Source: an uncultured Amaricoccus sp.
GTDB lineage: Bacteria > Pseudomonadota > Alphaproteobacteria > Rhodobacterales > Rhodobacteraceae
DNA: 8,322 nucleotides
Direction of reading: 5' to 3'
NCBI RefSeq assembly: GCF_937891315.1
Contig: NZ_CALAGI010000076.1
Location: 1 to 8,322, forward strand
In this document: positions 1 through 5,692 of the stretch, in pieces
Numbering within the stretch: the first letter of the stretch is position 1
How the letters are laid out: each line of letters begins with the position of its first letter
Position numbers and translations under genes: made by a program
Notes under the pieces: generated by a model
Seen by the model: only the letters and a program-made list of their open reading frames with translations
Databases searched by the model: none
Told to the model about the DNA's origin: nothing

Positions 1-106
1 GGCGTAAATGGTTAAGCGACACTGTGTTGGCAGGAATTTCGCCACCGATGTCTGTTGTTGGCCGCAACAAGGATATGGGTCTGGGATACATGCGTCTGTA
101 CACGTT
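1..106. other. Unassigned left end with lower G+C than the rest
   Basis: This stretch lies downstream of the last recognised minus-strand gene. By direct count, positions 1-110 hold 56 G or C (about 51%), visibly below the GC-rich phage genes beside it. On the plus strand a frame open from position 3 runs 35 codons to a TAG at 108-110, ending in GYMRLYTF; this stop is interlocked with the TAG of the minus-strand gene at 107-109. On the minus strand a frame is also open from 106 to the window edge, with an ATG at 91-89 (MYPRPISLL...) but no convincing ribosome-binding site. I recognise neither peptide. In lambda order a tail-tube gene would be expected next, but the minus-strand peptide does not look like the start of one. 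It could be the tail of a convergent gene, the start of a further phage gene, or a foreign or chimeric contig end. Confidence 0.4.
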
Positions 107-541
107 CTAGGAAAGCGGATCGCTCGTGGCGTAGGACAGGATGACTCCAAGCGTGGCGGCCTTGAGGCCTTCGGCGTCTTCGACCGGCAAATCTTCCGAC
201 GCTGGCGCTTCGCCCTGCACCCAGTCGCAGAGCTTCCCTAGGGTGCGGTCGTTGGCGATCGCCACGCCCACGGCGAGCTTCAGGGCGTCGAAGGCGGCGT
301 CGCGCGCGGCCGGGATCGACGCCTCAACGACAAGGTCGATCTCGGCGCGATGCTCGTAGAGATAGAGCGCCGGCGAGAAAAGGAACTCGGGTTCGCCTGG
401 TTCGCCGTCGCGCAGGATGGCTACACCGCCCGCCGGGATGCGCTCGGGCAGCACGGCGTTGCGCAGCAGTTTGACGCCTCCCGGAAGATGCGCGCCCAGC
501 GCCGCGAAGAGCGCAGCCAGAACCTGTTCGCTTTTGCTCAT
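107..541 (-). CDS. Minor tail / tail-terminator-like protein in lambda U position
   Basis: The product is a 144-residue protein starting MSKSEQVLAALF and ending LSYATSDPLS. Its position, directly after the Z-like gene and last in the head-tail joining block, matches lambda gene U, whose product closes the tail tube and forms the head-proximal tail surface. It has no signal peptide or membrane segment. Residues such as AVLPERIPAGGVAILRDGEPGEPE and LGKLCDWVQGE resemble a small protein family common in alphaproteobacterial prophages, which I recall sometimes being labelled 'acyl-CoA transferase'; no enzymatic motif supports that label here. The ATG at 541-539 overlaps the upstream stop as ATGA, with GGGA just upstream, implying translational coupling. 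An open extension to 739 only runs antiparallel-free through the upstream gene in another frame and was not used. The natural-looking C-terminus suggests the gene is complete. The assignment rests mainly on synteny and resemblance. Confidence 0.72.
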   Translation of the reverse strand: MSKSEQVLAALFAALGAHLPGGVKLLRNAVLPERIPAGGVAILRDGEPGEPEFLFSPALYLYEHRAEIDLVVEASIPAARDAAFDALKLAVGVAIANDRTLGKLCDWVQGEAPASEDLPVEDAEGLKAATLGVILSYATSDPLS

Positions 542-1182
542 GCTTCCCGCCACCGGGCGAGGATCAGCGCAGGCAGACGCGCCTGGGCGGCATTGGCGGC
601 GCGGTCGAGGTCGAGCCGTTTGCGCAGCTTCACCTGCGGCACGAGAATGAAGATTGGGACGGTTTGGGCACCGCTCAGCATCCCGTCCTTGCGGCGCCGC
701 CCGCCTTTGGCGGCCGCCCGTCCCCTGCCGGTGATGCACGCATCGTCCGCCACCAGCAGGCTCGGGCGGTTTCGGCGGTAGACGAAGCGCAGCCGGATGC
801 GGGTCCGCCGTTCCCAGCCGCCGGGGGTGATCCGCTTGCCGCCTGCGCCCTTCGCACCGGCGGCGGCCGTGGGGATCGCCAGATAGAAGCCATGCTTCGA
901 GCGGATAGTGACGCCTCGATCGAAGGCATCGACCAGTTCCGAGGCGCGGCTGAACACCAGCGCCGTCGCGCCGATCGACTGGCCGGCGCGGGGGTAGACG
1001 TTGAGGCGGATCGTCCGCGCCAGCCGTTCGCCGAGGCCCGCGCCGGTGATCTGACCGCGCCAGGCGCGCTGCAGCTCAACGCCGGCCTCGCGGATGCCGG
1101 TGGTTACCGCGCGCTCGGCCGCGTCGATGTCGGCCTCCATCAATGCGACAGGATCGCCTCGGGTCTCGACGATGAGCCTCAC
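538..1182 (-). CDS. DUF6441 family phage protein, lambda Z position
   Basis: The product is 214 residues and matches the DUF6441 type of prophage protein: an N-terminal helical part (MEADIDAAERAVTTGIREAG), a conserved centre around residues 40-115 with GLGERLARTIR, AFDRG and KHGFYLAIPTAAAG, then RITPGGWERRTRIRLRFVYRR, and near the C-terminus VPIFILVPQVKLRKRLD. Many basic residues are seen in the middle. In lambda order this slot is gene Z, a minor tail protein needed for tail completion and DNA connection; equating the two is inference from position and size (lambda Z is about 190 residues). The start is GTG at 1182-1180, overlapping the preceding TGA by four bases (GTGA), with a perfect GGAGG ten bases upstream, so the start is well supported. 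The stop overlaps the next start. Nothing appears broken. Confidence 0.85.
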   Translation of the reverse strand: MRLIVETRGDPVALMEADIDAAERAVTTGIREAGVELQRAWRGQITGAGLGERLARTIRLNVYPRAGQSIGATALVFSRASELVDAFDRGVTIRSKHGFYLAIPTAAAGAKGAGGKRITPGGWERRTRIRLRFVYRRNRPSLLVADDACITGRGRAAAKGGRRRKDGMLSGAQTVPIFILVPQVKLRKRLDLDRAANAAQARLPALILARWREA

Positions 1183-1499
1183 AGCGCCCGCGCCTCCGCG
1201 TGCCAGATCAGGCGCACGGTGTCGCGGCGCGGCTCGCCGCGGATGGTGAAGAAGTCGCCGGCGATTTCCAGCGTGTCGCCGTCCGCGAGCTCGGGCGCCT
1301 CGACGATGCGGATATCGAGGAACACCGTGTCGACCACGAACCGCCCATCGCCGAAACCGGCGAACCGATCCGGAGCGCGGCAGATCACCCTGACGCTGAT
1401 CCCCGGCACGGCGTCGCCCCCGCCTATGCGGTAGAGCGCCTCGGCGCTGATGTTGGGATCGCCGAACAGCAGATCGACGGCGGCGGTGAAGGCCGACAT
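1179..1499 (-). CDS. Head-tail joining protein, lambda FII-like
   Basis: The product is 106 residues, close to lambda FII (about 117), which binds the portal-W connector and provides the docking surface for the tail. The sequence MSAFTAAVDLLFGDPNISAEALYRIGG at the N-terminus, and the C-terminal strand pattern LADGDTLEIAGDFFTIRGEPRRDTVRLIWH, are typical of the small beta-rich FII-type attachment proteins: residues around ADGD...I.GD.F.IRGEP.RD are the recognisable part. No membrane segment or signal is present. The ATG at 1499-1497 shares one base with the TGA of the decoration gene (TGATG), and no strong Shine-Dalgarno sequence is visible upstream, so translation probably depends on re-initiation after the preceding gene. 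Its stop overlaps the GTG of the next gene. The function is assigned from family resemblance together with its place between capsid and Z-like genes. Confidence 0.78.
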   Translation of the reverse strand: MSAFTAAVDLLFGDPNISAEALYRIGGGDAVPGISVRVICRAPDRFAGFGDGRFVVDTVFLDIRIVEAPELADGDTLEIAGDFFTIRGEPRRDTVRLIWHAEARAL

Positions 1500-1837
1500 C
1501 AGAGCGCCGCGCCGTTCAAGCGCACCCGCCCGGTGGTCTCGCCGGCTGTGCCGCCCACCGCGAGCACGGCGATGCCGATCAGCGTGTTGCTGGTCGTTAC
1601 GGTTGTGCAGCGCTTCGCGGTGTCGTCCCAGTAGATTTTCGCCCCAACCGTCCAGGCCTGGCTGGCGGTCTTCGGCAGGTCGTAAACGCCGGTCAGGTTG
1701 ACGGCGCCCTGCGCGCCGTTGGCGACGTCGGTGGCGGCGACGCCGAAGATGGCGCCGATCAGCACGCCGGCGCCGGACAGCAGGGCGGCCGAGGCAGTGA
1801 AGGTGAGCGTATTGCCCACCGCGATGAAGTTCTTCAC
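1499..1837 (-). CDS. DUF2190 capsid decoration (cement) protein
   Basis: The product is 112 residues beginning (GTG)KNFIAVGNTLTFTASAAL. It fits the DUF2190 family of small phage capsid-associated proteins, thought to sit on the outer surface of the HK97-fold shell and stabilise it after expansion, like lambda gpD. Visible family features are the N-terminal G.TLTFTA..A..SG..V.IG..FGVA segment (residues about 8-35), the beta-rich G.V.L.GVYDLPK centre and the C-terminal GTAGETTGRVRLNG. It is rich in Ala, Gly and Thr with no charged clusters, as expected for a beta-tulip shell protein. The start is a GTG at 1837-1835 with GAGAG seven bases upstream; an upstream ATG at 1996 would place 53 atypical residues in front and overlap the capsid gene, so it was rejected. 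Its placement after the capsid gene, not before it as in lambda, is notable. Confidence 0.87.
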   Translation of the reverse strand: MKNFIAVGNTLTFTASAALLSGAGVLIGAIFGVAATDVANGAQGAVNLTGVYDLPKTASQAWTVGAKIYWDDTAKRCTTVTTSNTLIGIAVLAVGGTAGETTGRVRLNGAAL

Positions 1838-1876
1838 GCGGATTCTCTCGATGATGTGGATGTGGGGAAGAGGCGC

Positions 1877-1896
1877 GGCGGCGAGTCGATGCCGCC
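1877..1896. other. GC stem-loop in the capsid-decoration gap
   Basis: The roughly 70-base gap between the capsid stop (TAA at 1910-1908) and the decoration GTG (1837) holds a GGCGGC / GCCGCC inverted repeat (1877-1882 and 1891-1896) with an eight-base loop. On the transcript it is not followed by a U tract, so it is not a standard intrinsic terminator. It could act as a 3' stabiliser of the capsid message or a weak attenuator, or be chance in GC-rich DNA. No promoter was recognised in the gap. Confidence 0.25.
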
Positions 1897-1907
1897 CGAA
1901 CGCGCGA

Positions 1908-3941
1908 TTAGGCGGCCGCGCCGGCGTTCTTGTAGAGGCCGCGCCAGTCGATCGCTTTCGAGGCGAAGTCGTGCCGCGCCTTGATCTCCAGGCCATCGAC
2001 CTCGAAGCCCATGCGGGTCTCGGTAGTGACGCCCTGCTGGCCCTCCAGATAGGCGTATTCCACTGTGTCGATCCGGGCCGGATCAGCCGCGAGGAACCAC
2101 GGGTCCTGCCCGGAGCCGGGGATCAGGCGCGGTTCCTCGATCACCTCCAGCCGGCCGGCGAAGGTGTTCACGTCCTGGGTATTGGCAGGCGTGGTGGCGG
2201 TGATCTGCTTGCGCGCTTCCAGCGAGCGCTTGCCGGGCGGCACGATGATGTAGCGCGGCAGGATCGAGATCAGCCGGTCCTCCAGACCCTTCTGCTGGCC
2301 AAACATCCGGTAGGCCTCGGACAGCGACGTCTCGCCGATGACCGCGGCGGTGCCGAGATTGGCGTGGGTCGCATGGAACAGCGCCACGCCATCGCCCATC
2401 GCCGCGTTGGCGGTGAGGATCGAATAGACGATGTCGGATTCGAGATCGGCGGCCGCCGCGCCAAAGGCCGACGGGATGCGGGTGAAGGCGTCGAGGTCAT
2501 CGTTGATCAGCGTCTGCCGCGTGATCGCCACGATCCGGCCGTACGTTGCGAGCGCATAGACCTCCTTGCCCTCGCCGATCGTGCCGTAGCTGAACTCGCC
2601 GCTTTCCAGCACGCGCTGCAGATCGGGCGCGCCGCCGAGCTGGGTCCGTGTGACCTGCTTGAAATCGACGATGGTCGCCCGCCGCGCCCAGCCGGTGAAG
2701 GTGCGCGGCGTGGACTCATAGGCCGCGCGCAGCGTCTTGTTCGCGACATTGGCGAGGATCGAAGGGAAGTCGCTGGTGGAGTGGTAGCCGGCGCCGGCCC
2801 GCCTTCCCAAGGCCTCGGAGGCGACCTCCATCTTCGACATACCGCGCGTGCGCGTACCGCGCCGTTCCAGCGCGTCCTTGGCCATCTCGATCAGCGACAG
2901 CCTGCGGAACTCCCGGGCGCGTTCGGGCAGCGCATGGATGCCCGGCATGAACCGGTGCAGCAGCGCCTCGCCCACCGCGTCGCGGTAGCTGGTGTCGGCG
3001 CCAGCACGCGCGGTCGCAGCGATCGGTTCGGAGCGGCGGGCCGCCAGCGCATCCACGTCGGCCAGCTTGTCGAGCACTTCGGCACGGGCCTCATCGATGC
3101 TGATGCCGCGCGCGATCATGTCGGCCGCCAGCTCGCCGCCCAGCGCGTGGCGCTGGCACAGGCCCGAGATACCAGCCGCCCGCTGGCGCTCCTGGGCACG
3201 GATTTCCTCCATCGAGGGGCCGGCTGCTGCCGGTGCGGCGGTCGCGATGGCGGCTGGGGCCGGGCTTGCCGGTGCCGCGCGCGTTTCAATGGCGTCCGCA
3301 CCCTCCGGCGCGGCGGTATTCGCATTTTCAGTCATATCGTTCCTCGTGAGTTTGGCCGCCGGAGCGGCTGGGGTGTCGTGCCGGGTCACGACGCAGGCGT
3401 GGAGCGCCTCGGTGGGGACGGACTCGCCCCGCACCCGCGCGCCCGGATCGGCGCCGATGGCGACGGCGGAGATTTCCATGGGTTCCCAATCGACGGCCCG
3501 CCAAAGCTCGACCTGGCCGTCGCGCTTCTCGATCTCGTAGCGGTGCACGCGGTAGCCGACCGACACGTTGCGAATGATGCCGGCGGCGATATCCCGGAAG
3601 ATCGGCTGCACGTCGTCGCGCTCGCTGAAGCGGATCGTGGCAGTGCCAATCCCGGTTTCGATGCGCGCCGAACCTTCCGCGACGACGCCCAGCACCGCGT
3701 CGAGCGCGTAGGCGTTGTGCGAGTTCAGGAACGGCGCGCCCCCGTTCAGCCGATCGAGCCGCACAGCGCCGGGCGCGACGAGAAGCTCCTCGTCGATGTC
3801 CTCGTCCCAGAACCGGCGCCGGCGCACGGTGGCGCCGGTCGTCCAGACGATTTCCACGGTCCGCGCGGCCTCATCGGCGCTTCCGGCGCGCAGCTGCGCC
3901 GCCCGCCCGAGGACGGGCAGGTCGATCCGGTCTTTCGACAT
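1908..3941 (-). CDS. Prohead protease / major capsid protein fusion
   Basis: The product is a 677-residue polypeptide carrying two capsid-assembly activities. Residues about 25-185 are an HK97-type (S78-like) prohead protease: His75 in FLNSHN, Ser127 in IRNVSVGYRV and Glu156 in EPMEISAVAIGADPGA fit the catalytic set. Residues about 186-245 are an Ala/Pro-rich linker. Residues about 245-385 are charged and helical (MEEIRAQERQRAAG, IDEARAEVLDKLADVDALAARR), consistent with a scaffold or delta domain. Residues about 386-677 are a capsid domain of HK97 fold resembling Mu gpT: FPSILANVANKTLRAAYE, FTGWARRATIVDFKQV, GEGKEVYALATYGRIVAITRQTLINDDLDAF and LPRYIIVPPGKRSLEARK. The protease would cleave the scaffold from the capsid domain during maturation. 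The ATG at 3941 has AGGAA seven bases upstream, and the portal stop lies inside that site. Fusions of this type are known in prophages. No frameshift is visible. A second start inside the gene is listed separately. Confidence 0.93.
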   Translation of the reverse strand: MSKDRIDLPVLGRAAQLRAGSADEAARTVEIVWTTGATVRRRRFWDEDIDEELLVAPGAVRLDRLNGGAPFLNSHNAYALDAVLGVVAEGSARIETGIGTATIRFSERDDVQPIFRDIAAGIIRNVSVGYRVHRYEIEKRDGQVELWRAVDWEPMEISAVAIGADPGARVRGESVPTEALHACVVTRHDTPAAPAAKLTRNDMTENANTAAPEGADAIETRAAPASPAPAAIATAAPAAAGPSMEEIRAQERQRAAGISGLCQRHALGGELAADMIARGISIDEARAEVLDKLADVDALAARRSEPIAATARAGADTSYRDAVGEALLHRFMPGIHALPERAREFRRLSLIEMAKDALERRGTRTRGMSKMEVASEALGRRAGAGYHSTSDFPSILANVANKTLRAAYESTPRTFTGWARRATIVDFKQVTRTQLGGAPDLQRVLESGEFSYGTIGEGKEVYALATYGRIVAITRQTLINDDLDAFTRIPSAFGAAAADLESDIVYSILTANAAMGDGVALFHATHANLGTAAVIGETSLSEAYRMFGQQKGLEDRLISILPRYIIVPPGKRSLEARKQITATTPANTQDVNTFAGRLEVIEEPRLIPGSGQDPWFLAADPARIDTVEYAYLEGQQGVTTETRMGFEVDGLEIKARHDFASKAIDWRGLYKNAGAAA
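3333..3345 (-). promoter_or_regulatory. Internal ribosome-binding site and in-frame ATG in the capsid fusion
   Basis: Inside the fusion gene, GAGGA (3345-3341) lies five bases before an in-frame ATG (3335-3333) that encodes Met203 in the context NDMTENANTAAPEG. Local sequence is unusually A/T-rich for this gene. The ATG falls exactly between the protease domain and the Ala/Pro linker, so initiation here would give a 475-residue scaffold-capsid protein without the protease. This parallels lambda, where the Nu3 scaffold starts in frame within gene C. Use of this site is inferred, not shown. Confidence 0.55.
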
Positions 3942-3951
3942 CCGTGGGTTC

Positions 3952-5484
3952 CTATTTGTCGCCGTCGGCGTCGGCGTCGGCTGCCGGCTGTCCGACCTTC
4001 GCCGCCTGCGTCAGGCCGGCCTGGGTGACCTTGCGCGGGTCGCTGTCGAGCACGAGCTTCAGCTCATCGAGGAGTGCCGCCGCCTCGGCCCATTCGGCCA
4101 GAACCTCTTTCGGGTCGTAGCCGCGCTTGGCGATCTGCTGCGGCAGGGTGGCGAAGCCCGCCCGGGTTTCCAGCAGATCGGTCTGCGCGTCCTGCCAGGG
4201 GTTCACGCTCTCGAACTTCGGCGGCGCCCAGTCCGCCGGGATGTCGCCCCGCGGGATCAGCCCGGCGGCGAAGGCCGCGTCGATGAACCAGCCCCAGACC
4301 TTCTCGCAGAACATCGGAATGACGATCTGCCATTGCACCACATCGAGCATGCGCTTGAACTCGTTGATGCCGATCCGGCTCGACGAGAAATTGACCTGGC
4401 TCAGGTCGCCGGTCATCAGCTCGTAGGGCACGCGGAAGCCGGCGGCGATGATATGCAGTTGCACCCGGTGCCATTCGTAGACGCCGGCCGTGCTGGTCGG
4501 CTGGTTGAACTTGATGTCCTTGCCGCTGCGCGCATAGGCGATCAGCCCGGGCTCGAACTGCTCGACACGGTTGCCGGCCGCGTCCTCGATCACCGGCGCG
4601 ATCGACTGCTGGCTCTCGTCGTCGCCGAAGACGATGCCGACAAGACAGGCCTCGGTCTTCTTGCGCACGAGCTCGGCCGACTGCCAGTCGTCGACGTCGC
4701 GGATCGCCCGCATCGCCGGCACGCCCCAGGGCACGCCCCGGCTTTGCACCCGCTGGCGCTCGAAGAGATGCGCCACCGCGCCGGCGTCTACCCGCACCGC
4801 CTCCAGCCTCCGCGCGAAGATCGGCGACTGATCCCCGGGATGATCGGGGAATAGCCAGTAGGCCCGGCGCCGGCCGTCGCGGTCGTACTCGATGCCCTGG
4901 CTCACTCGTCCGCCATCCGGCCGGTTGTCGAACCGGGCGGCGTCGAGGTGATCGGCCTCCTTCAACTCGATCTGCAACGGCACCGGGAGGGCATCGATCA
5001 CGCGCAGCTGGCGCCGGACGGCGAAGACATCGCCGCCCTCGATCATCTCGCGCACCGCCAAGCCGAGCAGCCCATGGAAGTCGGTGTGTCCGTCGGCGTC
5101 ACACCGCGCCGACCATGCCTTCCAGAGATCGTCCACCTTCCGGTTCAGCGCCGGATCGCCGCTCGCCGCGCGCGGGCGGATGCCGGGGCCGACGATGCTG
5201 TTGACCAGCACCGAGACCGCCCGGGCCGCCATCGGATTGTTCCGCACCAGATCGCGCATGCGGTCGCGCAGGATCGGCGCGGCGCCGGCGATCTCGGCGT
5301 CGGCGGCCGTGCCGGACGCGCGCCAGCCCTCGGTGCCGCGCCCACGCTGAGCGCCCTCATAGCTGCGCCGTAAATTGCCCAGCGCCACCCGCGCCGCGTA
5401 GCGCCGCGCGGCGGTGGTGGGCGACACTGTCGCGAGAGCCCGATCCATGAAGCCCCACGTCACAGTCGGCGGTTCGCGCTTCAT
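3952..5484 (-). CDS. Phage portal protein, lambda family
   Basis: The product is 510 residues, close to lambda gpB (533), and belongs to the lambda-type portal family. Twelve copies form the ring at one capsid vertex through which DNA enters and leaves, serving as nucleus for head assembly and docking site for terminase and connector proteins. Recognisable segments are the N-terminal RRYAARVALGNLRRSYEGAQRGR (27-49), LRDRMRDLVRNNPMAARAV (72-90), VGPGIRPRA (98-106), MIEGGDVFAVRR (148-158), HLFERQRVQSRGVPWGVP (239-256) and MTGDLSQVNFSSSRIG (357-372). The C-terminus is a charged tail with VLAEWAEAAALLDELKL and Ala-Asp repeats. Some lambda-type portals are trimmed by the prohead protease, so the tail may be removed. 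The ATG at 5484 is preceded by GGAG at eight bases and lies three bases after the gpW stop. Its TAG sits within the ribosome-binding site of the capsid gene ten bases on, suggesting coupling. Confidence 0.95.
   Translation of the reverse strand: MKREPPTVTWGFMDRALATVSPTTAARRYAARVALGNLRRSYEGAQRGRGTEGWRASGTAADAEIAGAAPILRDRMRDLVRNNPMAARAVSVLVNSIVGPGIRPRAASGDPALNRKVDDLWKAWSARCDADGHTDFHGLLGLAVREMIEGGDVFAVRRQLRVIDALPVPLQIELKEADHLDAARFDNRPDGGRVSQGIEYDRDGRRRAYWLFPDHPGDQSPIFARRLEAVRVDAGAVAHLFERQRVQSRGVPWGVPAMRAIRDVDDWQSAELVRKKTEACLVGIVFGDDESQQSIAPVIEDAAGNRVEQFEPGLIAYARSGKDIKFNQPTSTAGVYEWHRVQLHIIAAGFRVPYELMTGDLSQVNFSSSRIGINEFKRMLDVVQWQIVIPMFCEKVWGWFIDAAFAAGLIPRGDIPADWAPPKFESVNPWQDAQTDLLETRAGFATLPQQIAKRGYDPKEVLAEWAEAAALLDELKLVLDSDPRKVTQAGLTQAAKVGQPAADADADGDK
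3963..3980. repeat. Three tandem CGTCGG hexamers in the portal C-terminus
   Basis: Three perfect copies of the six-base unit CGTCGG lie near the 3' end of the portal gene and encode the alternating Ala-Asp run at residues 502-507. The unit is a multiple of three, so slippage would change tail length without breaking the frame. It lies in a part of the protein that looks disordered. Confidence 0.6.
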
Positions 5485-5487
5485 CGT

Positions 5488-5691
5488 TCAGCTCCGCCGG
5501 AAGCTGGCGAAGCCGGCGACCGGGCGGGGTTTGCCCGCGGTGGTCTCCAGTCCGGCCTCGACGGTGCGGATGCGGCTCAGCAGATCGGCGGCGCTGCCAT
5601 ACTCCACGGTCTTTCCGTCATAGGTCACGCGCAGCGTGCCGCTGGCGTAGGCGCGCCGCAGCGCATCGAGCTCGATCTGTGTCCAGGCCAT
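5488..5691 (-). CDS. gpW-like head-tail joining (head completion) protein
   Basis: The product is 67 residues, essentially the same length as lambda gpW (68). It starts MAWTQIELDALRRAYASGTLRVTYDGKTVEYGSA and continues ADLLSRIRTVEAGL, the two-helix plus beta-hairpin pattern of the gpW family: a helix at residues 5-15, the hairpin TLRVTYDGKTVEY at 18-30 and a second helix at 33-46. gpW binds beneath the portal after packaging to retain DNA and build the FII docking site. The ATG at 5691 lies one base after the terminase stop (TGACATG), with GGAAG further upstream; an open extension to 5790 would add a basic, atypical 33-residue leader inside the terminase gene and was rejected. Lying between terminase and portal is the canonical position for W. 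Confidence 0.92.
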   Translation of the reverse strand: MAWTQIELDALRRAYASGTLRVTYDGKTVEYGSAADLLSRIRTVEAGLETTAGKPRPVAGFASFRRS

Positions 5692-5692
5692 G

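Noticed and set aside
8..241. Plus-strand open frame from an ATG at position 8
   Set aside because: It runs into the antisense of the U-position gene, changes composition at the boundary and resembles nothing known. The frame from position 3 is a better candidate in that region, and it too is unproven.
542..739. N-terminal extension of the U-position gene to an ATG at 739
   Set aside because: The added 66 residues are an Arg-rich out-of-frame reading of the Z-like gene. The ATG at 541 in the ATGA overlap is a far better start.
664..1434. Plus-strand open frame opposite the Z-like and FII-like genes
   Set aside because: It crosses two coupled minus-strand genes and its translation is compositionally biased without a recognisable domain.
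1877..1896. Intrinsic terminator after the capsid gene
   Set aside because: The stem is GC-rich, but the transcript downstream of it is C-rich with no U run, so it was kept only as a stem-loop.
1698..4028. Very long plus-strand open frame (776 codons) opposite the capsid fusion
   Set aside because: It is antisense to a gene with clear protease and capsid motifs. Its product is rich in Arg, Gly, Asp and His with no recognisable domain, as expected for the complement of GC-rich coding DNA.
3715..4854. Plus-strand open frame opposite the portal and capsid genes
   Set aside because: It spans parts of two well-supported minus-strand genes and their junction, with low-complexity Arg/Ala/Leu content.
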